A stretch of DNA of 64,000 nucleotides, taken from the NCBI GenBank assembly GCA_026874595.1, contig CM049319.1:40185473-40249472 (forward strand). Reading direction: 5' to 3'. Below the pieces are notes generated by a model. It saw only the letters and a list, made by a program, of their open reading frames with translations. It did no database searches and had not been told where the DNA came from. The DNA is from Sipunculus nudus. Its lineage: Eukaryota; Annelida; Sipuncula; Golfingiida; Sipunculidae. Every line of letters begins with the position of its first letter. Position 1 is the stretch's first letter. The position numbers were made by a program, and so were the translations under genes. Shown here one piece after another: positions 48,419 to 62,100 of the stretch.

Positions 48419-51400
48419 GAGGTAAGATATATACTGACTACCACATGTGTACTATCTGACAAGAAGCCAGCACTGTCGTCGTCGTCGTCGTCATTGGCAG
48501 AACCATCAGGGAGTAAGCTTTGCTGTGACTGTCGTCGTCGGCAGTGCTGCCGCCACAAACTACTCCAAGAGGCCAGCACTGTCGTCGTCGTCGTCTTCAT
48601 TGGCAGAACCATCAGGGAGTAAGCTTTGCTCTGACTGTCGTTGTCGGCAGTGCTGCTGCCACAAACTACTCCAAGAGGCCAGCACTGTCGTCGTCGTCGT
48701 CATTGGAAGAACCATCAGGGAGTAAGCTTTGCTGCGACTGTCGTCGCCGGCAGTGCTGCCGCCATAAACTACTCCAAGAAGCCAGCACTGTCGTCGTCTT
48801 CGTCGTCGTCATTGGCAGAACCAAGAGGGAGGCAGCTTTGCTGTGACTGTCATCGTCGGCAGTGCTGCCGCCACAAACTACTCCAAGAGGCCAGCACTGT
48901 CGTCGTTGTCGTCGTCATTGGCAGAACCATCAGGGAGGCAGCTTTGCTGTGACTGTCGTCGTCGGCAGTGCTGCCACCACAAACTACTCCAAGAGGCCAG
49001 CACTGTCGTCGTCGTCGTCATTGGCAGAACCGTCAGGGAGTAAGCTTTGCTCTGACTGTCGTCGTCGGCAGTGCTGCCGCCACAAACTACTCCAAGAGGC
49101 CAGCACTGTTGTCGTAGTCGTCGTCGTCATTGGCAGAACCATCAGGGAGGCAGCTTTGCTGTGACTGTCGTCGTCGGCAGTGCTGCCGCCACAAACTACT
49201 CCAAGAGGCCAGCACTGTCGTCGTCGTCGTCATTGGCAGAACCATCAGGGAGTAAGCTTTGCTCTGACTGTCGTCGTCGGCAGTGCTGCCGCCACAAACT
49301 ACTCCAAGAGGCCAGCACTGTCGTCGTCGTCGTCGTAATTGGCAGAACCATCAGGGAATAAGCTTTGCTCTTACTGTCGTCGTCGGCAGTGCTGCCGCCA
49401 CAAACTACTCCAAGAGGCCAGCACTGTCGTCGTCGTCATTGGCAGAACCAAGAGGGAGGCAGCTTTGCTGTGACTGTCGTCGTCGGCAGTGCTGCCCCCA
49501 CAAACTACTCCAAGAGGCCAGCACTGTCGTCGTCGTCGTCGTCATTGGCAGAACCAAGAGGGAGGCAGCTTTGCTGTGACTGTCGTTGTCGTCAGTGCCG
49601 CTGCCACAAACTACTCCAAGCAGCCAGCACTGTCGTCGTCGTCGTCGTCATTGGCAGAACCATCAGGGAGTAAGCTTTGCTGTGACTGTAGTCGTCGGCA
49701 GTGCTGCCGCCACAAACTACTCCAAGAAGCCAGCACTGTCGTCGTCGTCGTCATTGGCAGAACCAACAGGGAGGCAACTTTGCTGTGACTGTCGTCGTCG
49801 GCAGTGCTGCCGCCACAAACTACTCCAAGAGGCCAGCACTGTCTTCGTCGTCGTCATTGGCAGAACCATCAGGGAGGCAGCTTTGCTGTGACTGTCGTCG
49901 TCGGCAGTGCTGCCGCCACAAACTATTCCAAGAGGCCAGCACTGTCGTCGTCGTCGTCATTAACAGAACCATCAGGGAGTAAGCTTTGCTCTGACTGTCG
50001 TCATTGGCAGTGCTGCCGCCAGAAACTACTCCAAGAGGCCAGCACTGTCGTCGTCATCGTCTTCATTGGCAGAACCATCAGGGAGTAAGCTTTGCTCTGA
50101 CTGTCGTCGTCAGCAGTGCTGCCGCCACAAACTACTCCAAGAGGCCAGCACTGTCGTCGTCGTCGTCATCATTGGCAGAACCAAGAGGGAGGCAGCTTTG
50201 CTGTGACTGTCGTCGTCGGCAGTGCTGCTGCCATAAACTACTCCAAGAAGCCAGCACTGTCGTCGTCGTCGTCGTCATTGGCAGAACCATGAAGGAGTAA
50301 GCTTTGCTGTGACTGTCGTCGTCGGCAGTGCTGCCGCCACAAACTACTCCAAGAGGCCAGCACTGTCGTCGTCGTCGTCATTGGCAGAACCATCAGGGAG
50401 TAAGCTTTGCTCTGACTGTCGTCGTCGGCAGTGCTGCCGCCACAAACTACTCCAAGAGGCCAGCACTGTCGTCGTCGTCGTCGTTATTGGCAGAACCATC
50501 AGGGAATAAGCTTTGCTCTGACTGTCGTCATCGGCAGTGCTGCCGCCACAAACTACTCCAAGAGGCCAGCACTGTCGTCGTAATTGGCAGAACCAAGAGG
50601 GAGGCAGCTTTGCTGTGACTGTCGTCGTCAGCAGTGCTGCTGCCACAAACTACTCCAAGAAGCCAGCACTGTCGTCGTCGTCGTCGTCATTGGCAGAACC
50701 ATCAGGGAGTAAGCTTTGCTGTGACTGTCGTCGTCGGCAGTGCTGCCGCCACAAACTACTCCAAGAGGCCAGCACTGTCGTCGTCGTCGTCATTGGCAGA
50801 ACCATCAGGGAGTAAGCTTTGCTGTGACTGTCGTTGTCGGCAGTGCTGCCGCCACAAACTACTCCAAGAGGCCAGCACTGTTGTTGTCGTCGTCATTGGC
50901 AGAACCATCAGGGAGGTAGCTTTGCTGTGACTGTCGTCGTCGGCAGTGCTGCCGCCACAAACTACTCCAAGAGGCCAGCACTGTCGTCGTCGTCGTCATT
51001 GGCAGAACCATCAGGGAGTAAGCTTTGCTCTGACTGTCGTCGTCGGCAGTGCTGCCGCCACAAACTACTCCAAGAGGCCAGCACTGTCGTCGTCGTCGTC
51101 GTCATTGGCAGAACCAAGAGGGAGGCAGCTTTGCTGTTACTGTCGTCGTCGGCAGTTCTGCTGCCATAAACTACTCCAAGAAGCCAGCACTGTCGTCGTC
51201 GTCGTCATCATTGGCAGAACCATCAGGGAGTAAGCTTTGCTGTGACTGTCGTCGTCGGCAGTGCTGCTGCCACAAATTACTCCAAAAAGCCAGCACTGTC
51301 GTCGTCGTCGTTGTCATTGGCAGAACCATCAGGGAGTAAGCTTTGCTGTGACTGTCGTCGTCGGCAGTGCTGCCGCCACAAACTACTCCAAGAGGCCAGC

Positions 51401-51578
51401 ACTGTCGTCGTTGTCGTCGTAATTGGCAGAACCATCAGGGAATAAGCTTTGCTGTGACTGTCGTCGTCGGCAGTGCTGCCGCCAAAAACTACTCCAAGAG
51501 GCCAGCACTGTCGTGCTCGTCGTCGTCATTGGCAGAACCAAGAGGGAGGCAGCTTTGCTGTGACTGTCGTCGTCGGCA

Positions 51579-54500
51579 GTGCTGCCGCCACAAACTACTC
51601 CAAGAGGCCAGCACTGTCGTCGTCGTCGTCGTCGTCATTGGCAGAACCAAGAGGGAGGCAGCTTTGCTGTGACTGTCGTCGTCATCAGTGCTGCTGCCAC
51701 AAACTACTCCAAGAAGCCAGCACTGTCGTCGTCGTCGTCGTCATTGGCAGAACCATCAGGGAGTAAGCTTTGCTGTGACTGTCGTCGTCGGCAGTGCTGC
51801 CGCCACAAACTACTCCAAGAAGCCAGCACTGTCGTCGTCGTCGTCATTGGCAGAACCAACAGGGAGGCAGCTTTGCTGTGACTGTCGTCGTCGGCAGTGC
51901 TGCCGCCACAAACTACTCCAAGAGGCCAGCACTGTCGTCGTCGTCGTCATTGGCAGAACCATCAGGGAGGCAGCTTTGCTGTGACTGTCGTCGTCGGCAG
52001 TGCTGCCGCCACAAACTACTCCAAGAGGCCAGCACTGTCGTCGTCGGCGTCATTGGCAGAACCATCAGGGAGTAAGCTTTGCCCTGACTGTTGTCGTCGG
52101 CAGTGCTGCCGCCAGAAACTACTCCAAGAGGCCAGCACTGTCGTCGTCGTCGTCGTCATTGGCAGAACCATCAGGGAGTAAGCTTTGCTCTGACTGTCGT
52201 CGTCGGCAGTGCTGCTGCCACAAACTACTCCAAGAGGCCAGCACTGTCATAATCGTCGTCGTCATTGGCAGAACCAAGAGGGAGGCAGCTTTGCTGTGAC
52301 TGTCGTCGTCGGCAGTGCTGCTGCCATAAACTACTCCAAGAAGCCAGCACTGTCGTCGTCGTCGTCGTCATTGGCAGAACCATCAGGGAGTAAGCTTTGC
52401 TGTGACTCTCATCGTCGGCAGTGCTGCTGCCACAAATTACTCCAAAAAGCCAGCACTGTCGTCGTCGTCGTCGTCATTGGCAGAACCATCAGGGAGTAAG
52501 CTTTGCTGTGACTGTCGTCGTCGGCAGTGCTGCCGCCACAAACTACTCCAAGAGGCCAGCACTGTTGTCGTCGTCGTCGTCGTCATTGGCAGAACCATCA
52601 GGGAAGCAGCTTTGCTGTGACTGTCGTCGTCGGCAGTGCTGCCGCCACAAACTACTCCAAGAGGCCAGCACTGTCGTTGTCGTCGTCATTGGCAGAACCA
52701 TCAGGGAGTAAGCTTTGCTCTGACTGTCGTCGTCGGCAGTGCTGCCGCCACAAACTACTCCAAGAAGCCAGCACTGTCGTCGTCGTCGTCATTGGCAGAA
52801 CCATCAGAGAGGCAGCTTTGCTGTGACTGTCGTCGTCGGCAGTGCTGCCGCCACAAACTACTCCAAGAGGCCAGCACTGTTGTCGTCGTCGTCATTTGCA
52901 GAACCATCAGGGAGTAAGCTTTGCTCTGACTGTCGTCGTCGGCAGTGCTGCCGCCACAAACTACTCCAAGAGGCCAGCACTGTCGTCGTCGTCGTCGTAC
53001 TTGGCAGAACCATCAGGGAATAAGCTTTGCTCTGACTGTCGTCGTCGGCAGTGCTGCCGCCACAAACTACTCCAAGAGGCCAGCACTGTCGTCGTCGTCG
53101 TCGTCATTGGCAGAACCAAGAGGGAGGCAGCTTTGCTGTGACTGTCGTCGTCGGCAGTGCTGCCGCCACAAACTACTCCAAGAGGCCAGCACTGTCGTCG
53201 TCATCGTCGTCATTGGCAGAACCAAGAGGGAGGCAGCTTTGCTGTGACTGTCGTCGTCGTCAGTGCTGCCGCCACAAACTACTCCAAGAAGCCAGCACTG
53301 TCGTCGTCGTCGTCGTCATTGGCAGAACCATCAGGGAGTAAGCTTTGCTGGGACTGTCGTCGTCGGCAGTGCTGCCGCCACAAACTACTCCAAGAAGCCA
53401 GCACTGTCGTCGTCGTCGTCATTGGCAGAACCAACAGGGAGGCAGCTTTGCTGTGACTGTCGTCGTCGGCAGTGCTGCCGCCACAAACTACTCCAAGAGG
53501 CCAGCACTGTCGTCGTCGTCGTCATTGGCAGAACCATCAGGGAGGCAGCTTTGCTGTGACTGTCGTCGTCGGCAGTGCTGCCGCCACAAACTACTCCAAG
53601 AGGCCAGCACTGTCGTCGTCGTCGTCATTGGCAGAACCATCAGGGAGTAAGCTTTGCTCTGACTGTCGTCGTCCGCAGTGCTGCCGCCACAAATTACTCC
53701 AAAAAGCCAGCACTGTCGTCGTCGTCGTCGTCATTGGCAGAACCATCAGGGAGTAAGCTTTGCTCTGACTGTCGTCGTCGGCAGTGCTGCTGCCACAAAC
53801 TACTCCAAGAGGCCAGCACTGTCGTCGTCGTCGTCGTCATTGGCAGAACCAAGAGGGAGGCAGCTTTGCTGTGACTGTCGTCGTCGGCAGTGCTGCTGCC
53901 ATAAACTACTCCAAGAAGCCAGCACTGTCGTCGTCGTCGTCGTCATTGGCAGAACCATCAGGGAGTAAGCTTTGCTCTGACTGTCGTCGTCGGCACTGCT
54001 GCTGCCACAAACTACTCCAAAAAGCCAGCACTGTTGTCGTCGTCGTCGTCATTGGCAGAACCATCAGGAAGTAAGCTTTGCTGTGACTGTCGTCTTCGGC
54101 AGTGCTGCCGCCCCAAACTACTCCAAGAGGCCAGCACTGTTGTCGTCGTCGTCGTCGTCATTGGCAGAACCATCAGGGAGGCAGCTTTGCTGTGACTGTC
54201 GTCGTCGGCAGTGCTGCCGCCACAAACTACTCCAAGAGGCCAGCACTGTCGTCGTCGTCGTCATTGGCAGAACCATCAGGGAGTAAGCTTTGCTCTGACT
54301 GTCGTCGTCCGCAGTGCTGCCGCCACAAACTACTCCAAGAAGCCAGCACTGTCGTCGTCGTCGTCGTCATTGGCAGAACCATCAGGGAATAAGCTTTGCT
54401 CTGACTGTCGTCGTCGGCAGTGCTGCCGCCACAAACTACTCCAAGAGGCCAGCACTGTCGTCGTCGTCGTCGTCATTGGCAGAACCAAGAGGGAGGCAGC

Positions 54501-57500
54501 TTTGCTGTGACTGTCGTCGTCAGCAGTGCTGCTGCCACAAACTACTCCAAGAAGCCAGCACTGTCGTCATCGTCGTCGTCATTGGCAGAACCATCAGGGA
54601 GTAAGCTTTGCTGTGACTGTCGTCGTCGGCAGTGCTGCCGCCACAAACTACTCCAAGAGGCCAGCACTGTCGTCGTCTTCGTCATTGGCAGAACCAAGAG
54701 GAAGCCAGCTTTGCTGTGACTGTCGTCGTCGGCAGAGCTGCCGCCACAAACTACTCCAAGAGGCCAGCACTGTCGTCGTCGTCGTCATTGGCAGAACCAT
54801 CAGGGAGTAAGCTTTGCTGTGAATGTCGTCGTCGGCAGTGCTGCCGCCACAAACTACTCCAAGATGCCAGCACTGTCGTCGTCGTCATTGGCAGAACCAA
54901 CAGGGAGGCAGCTTTGCTGTGACTGTCGTTGTCGGCAGTGCTGCCGCCACAAACTACTCCAAGAGGCCAGCACTGTCGTCGTCGTCGTCATTGGCAGAAC
55001 CATCAGGGAGTAAGCTTTGCTCTGACTGTCGTCGTCGGCAGTGCTGCCGCCACAAACTACTCCAAGAGGCCAGCACTGTCGTCGTTGTCGTCGTCATTGG
55101 CAGAACCATCAGGGAGTAAGCTTTGCTATGACTGTCGTCGTCGGCAGTGCTGCTGCCACAAACAACAATAAGAGGCCAGCACTGTCGTCGTCGTCGTCGT
55201 CATTGGCAGAACCAAGAGGGAGGCAGCTTTGCTGTGACTGTCGTCGTTGGCAGTGCTGCTGCCATAAACTACTCCAAGAAGCCAGCACTGTCGTCGTCGT
55301 CGTCGTCATTGGCAGAACCATCAGGGAGTAAGCTTTGCTTTGACTGTTGTCGTCGGCAGTGCTGCTGCCACAAATTACTCCAAAAAGCCAGCACTGTCGT
55401 CGTCGTCGTCGTCATTGGCAGAACCATCAGGGAGTAAGCTTTGCTGTGACTGTCGTCGTCGGCACTGCTGCCGCCACAAACTACTCCAAGAGGCCAGCAC
55501 TGTTGTCGTCGTCGTCGTCGTCATTGGCAGAACCATCAGGGAGGCAGCTTTGCTGTAACTGTCGTCGTCGGCAGTGCTGCCGCCACAAACTACTCCAAGA
55601 GGCCAGCACTGTTGTCGTAGTCGTCATTGGCAGAACCATCAGGGAGTAAGCTTTGCTCTGACTGTCGTCGTCGGCAGTGCTGCAGCCACAAACTACTCCA
55701 AGAGGCCAGCACTGTCGTCGTCGTCGTCGTCATTGGCAGAACCATCAGGGAATAAGCTTTGCTCTGACTGTCGTCGTCGTCAGTGCTGCCGCCACAAACT
55801 ACTCCAAGAAGCCAGCACTGTCGTCGTCGTCTTCATTGGTAGAACCATCAGGGAGTAAGCTTTGCTGTGACTGTCGTCGTCGGCAGTGCTGCCGCCACAA
55901 ACTACTCCAAGAGGCCAGCACTGTTGTCGTCGTCGTCATTGGCAGAACCATCAGGGAGTAAGCTTTGCTCTGACTGTCGTCGTCGGCAGTGCTGCCGCCA
56001 CAAACTACTCCAAGAGGCCAGCACTGTCGTCGTCGTCGTCGTCATTGGCAGAACCAAGAGGGAGGCAGCTTTGCTGTGACTGTCGTCGTCGGCAGTGCTG
56101 CCGCCACAAACTACTCCAAGAGGCCAGCACTGTCGTCGTCATCGTCGTCATTGGCAGAACCAAGAGGGAGGCAGCTTTGCTGTGACTGTCGTCGTCGTCA
56201 GTGCTGCCGCCACAAACTACTCCAAGAAGCCAGCACTGTCGTCGTCGTCGTCGTCATTGGCAGAACCATCAGGGAGTAAGCTTTGCTGGGACTGTCGTCG
56301 TCGGCAGTGCTGCCGCCACAAACTACTCCAAGAAGCCAGCACTGTCGTCGTCGTCGTCATTGGCAGAACCAACAGGGAGGCAGCTTTGCTGTGACTGTCG
56401 TCGTCGGCAGTGCTGCCGCCACAAACTACTCCAAGAGGCCAGCACTGTCGTCGTCGTCGTCATTGGCAGAACCATCAGGGAGGCAGCTTTGCTGTGACTG
56501 TCGTCGTCGGCAGTGCTGCCGCCACAAACTACTCCAAGAGGCCAGCACTGTCGTCGTCGTCGTCATTGGCAGAACCATCAGGGAGTAAGCTTTGCTCTGA
56601 CTGTCGTCGTCCGCAGTGCTGCCGCCACAAATTACTCCAAAAAGCCAGCACTGTCGTCGTCGTCGTCGTCATTGGCAGAACCATCAGGGAGTAAGCTTTG
56701 CTCTGACTGTCGTCGTCGGCAGTGCTGCTGCCACAAACTACTCCAAGAGGCCAGCACTGTCGTCGTCGTCGTCGTCATTGGCAGAACCAAGAGGGAGGCA
56801 GCTTTGCTGTGACTGTCGTCGTCGGCAGTGCTGCTGCCATAAACTACTCCAAGAAGCCAGCACTGTCGTCGTCGTCGTCGTCATTGGCAGAACCATCAGG
56901 GAGTAAGCTTTGCTCTGACTGTCGTCGTCGGCACTGCTGCTGCCACAAACTACTCCAAAAAGCCAGCACTGTTGCCGTCGTCGTCGTCATAGGCAGAACC
57001 ATCAGGAAGTAAGCTTTGCTGTGACTGTCGTCTTCGGCAGTGCTGCCGCCCCAAACTACTCCAAGAGGCCAGCACTGTTGTCGTCGTCGTCGTCGTCATT
57101 GGCAGAACCATCAGGGAGGCAGCTTTGCTGTGACTGTCGTCGTCGGCAGTGCTGCCGCCACAAACTACTCCAAGAGGCCAGCACTGTCGTCGTCGTCGTC
57201 ATTGGCAGAACCATCAGGGAGTAAGCTTTGCTCTGACTGTCGTCGTCCGCAGTGCTGCCGCCACAAACTACTCCAAGAAGCCAGCACTGTCGTCGTCGTC
57301 GTCGTCATTGGCAGAACCATCAGGGAATAAGCTTTGCTCTGACTGTCGTCGTCGGCAGTGCTGCCGCCACAAACTACTCCAAGAGGCCAGCACTGTCGTC
57401 GTCGTCGTCGTCATTGGCAGAACCAAGAGGGAGGCAGCTTTGCTGTGACTGTCGTCGTCAGCAGTGCTGCTGCCACAAACTACTCCAAGAAGCCAGCACT

Positions 57501-59450
57501 GTCGTCATCGTCGTCGTCATTGGCAGAACCATCAGGGAGTAAGCTTTGCTGTGACTGTCGTCGTCGGCAGTGCTGCCGCCACAAACTACTCCAAGAGGCC
57601 AGCACTGTCGTCGTCTTCGTCATTGGCAGAACCAAGAGGAAGCCAGCTTTGCTGTGACTGTCGTCGTCGGCAGAGCTGCCGCCACAAACTACTCCAAGAG
57701 GCCAGCACTGTCGTCGTCGTCGTCATTGGCAGAACCATCAGGGAGTAAGCTTTGCTGTGAATGTCGTCGTCGGCAGTGCTGCCGCCACAAACTACTCCAA
57801 GATGCCAGCACTGTCGTCGTCGTCATTGGCAGAACCAACAGGGAGGCAGCTTTGCTGTGACTGTCGTTGTCGGCAGTGCTGCCGCCACAAACTACTCCAA
57901 GAGGCCAGCACTGTCGTCGTCGTCGTCATTGGCAGAACCATCAGGGAGTAAGCTTTGCTCTGACTGTCGTCGTCGGCAGTGCTGCCGCCACAAACTACTC
58001 CAAGAGGCCAGCACTGTCGTCGTTGTCGTCGTCATTGGCAGAACCATCAGGGAGTAAGCTTTGCTATGACTGTCGTCGTCGGCAGTGCTGCTGCCACAAA
58101 CAACAATAAGAGGCCAGCACTGTCGTCGTCGTCGTCGTCATTGGCAGAACCAAGAGGGAGGCAGCTTTGCTGTGACTGTCGTCGTTGGCAGTGCTGCTGC
58201 CATAAACTACTCCAAGAAGCCAGCACTGTCGTCGTCGTCGTCGTCATTGGCAGAACCATCAGGGAGTAAGCTTTGCTGTGACTGTTGTCGTCGGCAGTGC
58301 TGCTGCCACAAATTACTCCAAAAAGCCAGCACTGTCGTCGTCGTCGTCGTCATTGGCAGAACCATCAGGGAGTAAGCTTTGCTGTGACTGTCGTCGTCGG
58401 CAGTGCTGCCGCCACAAACTACTCCAAGAGGCCAGCACTGTTGTCGTCGTCGTCGTCGTCATTTGCAGAACCATCAGGGAGGCAGCTTTGCTGTAACTGT
58501 CGTCGTCGGCAGTGCTGCCGCCGCAAACTACTCCAAGAGGCCAGCACTGTTGTCGTAGTCGTCATTGGCAGAACCATCAGGGAGTATGCTTTGCTCTGAC
58601 TGTCGTCGTCGGCAGTGCTGCAGCCACAAACTACTCCACGAGGCCAGCACTGTTGTCGTCGTCGTCGTCGTCATTGGCAGAACCAAGAGGGAGGCAGCTT
58701 TGCTGTGACTGTCGTCGTCGGCAGTGCTGCCGCCACAAACTACTCCAAGAGGCCAGCACTGTCGTCGTCGTCGTCGTCGTCATTGGCAGAACCAAGAGGG
58801 AGGCAGCTTTGCTGTGACTGTCGTCGTCATCAGTGCTGCTGCCACAAACTACTCCAAGAAGCCAGCACTGTCGTCGTCGTCGTCGTCATTGGCAGAACCA
58901 TCAGGGAGTAAGCTTTGCTGTGACTGTCGTCGTCGGCAGTGCTGCCGCCACAAACTACTCCAAGAAGCCAGCACTGTCGTCGTCGTCGTCATTGGCAGAA
59001 CCAACAGGGAAGCAGCTTTGCTGTGACTGTCGTCGTCGGCAGTGCTGCCGGCACAAACTACTCCAAGAGGCCAGCACTGTCGTCGTCGTCGTCATTGGCA
59101 GAACCATCAGGGAGGCAGCTTTGCTGTGACTGTCGTCGTCGGCAGTGCTGCCGCCACAAACTACTCCAAGAGGCCAGCACTGTCGTCGTCGGCGTCATTG
59201 GCAGAACCATCAGGGAGTAAGCTTTGCCCTGACTGTTGTCGTCGGCAGTGCTGCCGCCAGAAACTACTCCAAGAGGCCAGCACTGTCGTCGTCGTCGTCG
59301 TCATTGGCAGAACCAACAGGGAGTAAGCTTTGCTCTGACTGTCGTCGTCGGCAGTGCTGCTGCCACAAACTACTCCAAGAGGCCAGCACTGTCATCATCG
59401 TCGTCGTCATTGGCAGAACCAAGAGGGAGGCAGCTTTGCTGTGACTGTCG
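51579..59450 (+). repeat. Longer-range duplicated block in array 1b (7,145 bp apart)
   Basis: The unit string from 51,579 through about 52,300, with rare variants such as CGTCGTCATCAGTGC and TCGTCGTCGGCGTCATTG, recurs from 58,724 through about 59,450 in the same order, between the second and third copies of the main duplication. Confidence 0.75.
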
Positions 59451-62100
59451 TCGTCGGCAGTGCTGCTGCCACAAACTACTCCAAGAAGCCAGCACTGTCG
59501 TCGTCGTCGTCGTCATTGGCAGAACCATCAGGGAGTAAGCTTTGCTGTGACTGTCGTCGTCGGCAGTGCTGCCGCCACAAACTACTCCAAGAAGCCAGCA
59601 CTGTCGTCGTCGTCGTCATTGGCAGAACCAACAGGGAGGCAGCTTTGCTGTGACTGTCGTCGTCGGCAGTGCTGCCGCCACAAACTACTCCAAGAGGCCA
59701 GCACTGTCGTCGTCGTCGTCATTGGCAGAACCATCAGGGAGGCAGCTTTGCTGTGACTGTCGTCGTCGGCAGTGCTGCCGCCACAAACTACTCCAAGAGG
59801 CCAGCACTGTCGTCGTCGTCGTCATTGGCAGAACCATCAGGGAGTAAGCTTTGCTCTGACTGTCGTCGTCCGCAGTGCTGCCGCCACAAATTACTCCAAA
59901 AAGCCAGCACTGTGGTCGTCGTCGTCGTCATTGGCAGAACCATCAGGGAGTAAGCTTTGCTCTGACTGTCGTCGTCGGCAGTGGTGCTGCCACAAACTAC
60001 TCCAAGAGGCCAGCACTGTCGTCGTCGTCGTCGTCATTGGCAGAACCAAGAGGGAGGCAGCTTTGCTGTGACTGTCGTCGTCGGCAGTGCTGCTGCCATA
60101 AACTACTCCAAGAAGCCAGCACTGTCGTCGTCGTCGTCGTCATTGGCAGAACCATCAGGGAGTAAGCTTTGCTCTGAATGTCGTCGTCGGCAGTGCTGCT
60201 GCCACAAACTACTCCAAAAAGCCAGCACTGTTGTCGTCGTCGTCGTCATTGGCAGAACCATCAGGAAGTAAGCTTTGCTGTGACTGTCGTCTTCGGCAGT
60301 GCTGCCGCCCCAAACTACTCCAAGAGGCCAGCACTGTTGTCGTCGTCGTCGTCGTCATTGGCAGAACCATCAGGGAGGCAGCTTTGCTGTGACTGTCGTC
60401 GTCGGCAGTGCTGCCGCCACAAACTACTCCAAGAGGCCAGCACTGTCGTCGTCGTTGTCATTGGCAGAACCATCAGGGAGTAAGCTTTGCTCTGACTGTC
60501 GTCGTCCGCAGTGCTGCCGCCACAAACTACTCCAAGAAGCCAGCACTGACGTCGTCGTCGTCGTCATTGGCAGAACCATCAGGGAATAAGCTTTGCTCTG
60601 ACTGTCGTCGTCGGCAGTGCTGCCGCCACAAACTACTCCAAGAGGCCAGCACTGTCTTCGTCGTCATCGTCATTGGCAGAACGAAGAGGGAGGCAGCTTT
60701 GCTGTGACTGTCGTCGTCAGCAGTGCTGCTGCCACAAACTACTCCAAGAAGCCAGCACTGTCGTCATCGTCGTCGTCATTGGCAGAACCATCAGGGAGTA
60801 AGCTTTGCTGTGACTGTCGTCGTCGGCAGTGCTGCCGCCACAAACTACTCCAAGAGGCCAGCACTGTCGTCGTCTTCGTCATTGGCAGAACCAAGAGGAA
60901 GCCAGCTTTGCTGTGACTGTCGTCGTCGGCAGAGCTGCCGCCACAAACTACTCCAAGAGGCCAGCACTGTCGTCGTCGTTGTCATTGGCAGAACCATCAG
61001 GGAGTAAGCTTTGCTGTGAATGTCGTCGTCGGCAGTGCTGCCGCCACAAACTACTCCAAGATGCCAGCACTGTCGTCGTCGTCATTGGCAGAACCAACAG
61101 GGAGGCAGCTTTGCTGTGACTGTCGTTGTCGGCAGTGCTGCCGCCACAAACTACTCCAAGAGGCCAGCACTGTCGTCGTCGTCGTCATTGGCAGAACCAT
61201 CAGGGAGTAAGCTTTGCTCTGACTGTCGTCGTCGGCAGTGCTGCCGCCACAAACTACTCCAAGAGGCCAGCACTGTCGTCGTTGTCGTCGTCATTGGCAG
61301 AACCATCAGGGAGTAAGCTTTGCTCTGACTGTCGTCGTCGGCAGTGCTGCTGCCACAAACAACAATAAGAGGCCAGCTCTGTCGTCGTCGTCGTCGTCAT
61401 TGTCAGAACCAAGAGGGAGGCAGCTTTGCTGTGACTGTCGTCGTTGGCAGTGCTGCTGCCATAAACTACTCCAAGAAGCCAGCACTGTCGTCGTCGTCGT
61501 CGTCATTGGCAGAACCATCAGGGAGTAAGCTTTGCTTTGACTGTTGTCGTCGGCAGTGCTGCTGCCACAAATTACTCCAAAAAGCCAGCACTGTCGTCGT
61601 CGTCGTCGTCATTGGCAGAACCATCAGGGAGTAAGCTTTGCTGTGACTGTCGTCGTCGGCAGTGCTGCCGCCACAAACTACTCCAAGAGGCCAGCACTGT
61701 TGTCGTCGTCGTCGTCGTCATTGGCAGAACCATCAGGGAGGCAGCTTTGCTGTGACTGTCGTCGTCGGCAGTGCTGCCGCCACAAACTACTCCAAGAGGC
61801 CAGCACTGTTGTCGTAGTCGTCATTGGCAGAACCATCAGGGAGTAAGCTTTGCTCTGACTGTCGTCGTCGGCAGTGCTGCAGCCACAAACTACTCCAAGA
61901 GGCCAGCACTGTCGTCGTCGTCGTCGTCATTGGCAGAACCATCAGGGAATAAGCTTTGCTCTGACTGTCGTCGTCGTCAGTGCTGCTGCCACAAACTACT
62001 CCAAGAAGCCAGCACTGTCGTCGTCGTCTTCATTGGCAGAACCATCAGGGAGTAAGCTTTGCTGTGACTGTCGTCGTCGGCAGTGCTGCCGCCACAAACT
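53051..62100 (+). repeat. Higher-order duplications in array 1b (2,938 and 3,259 bp)
   Basis: Identical unit strings begin at 53,051 and 55,989 (2,938 bp) and keep this spacing to at least 55,347/58,285. From 56,410 the string recurs at 59,669 (3,259 bp), and 55,574 recurs at 61,771 (6,197 bp, the sum). Sequence between copies is almost unchanged, so these are recent large duplications. Confidence 0.85.
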
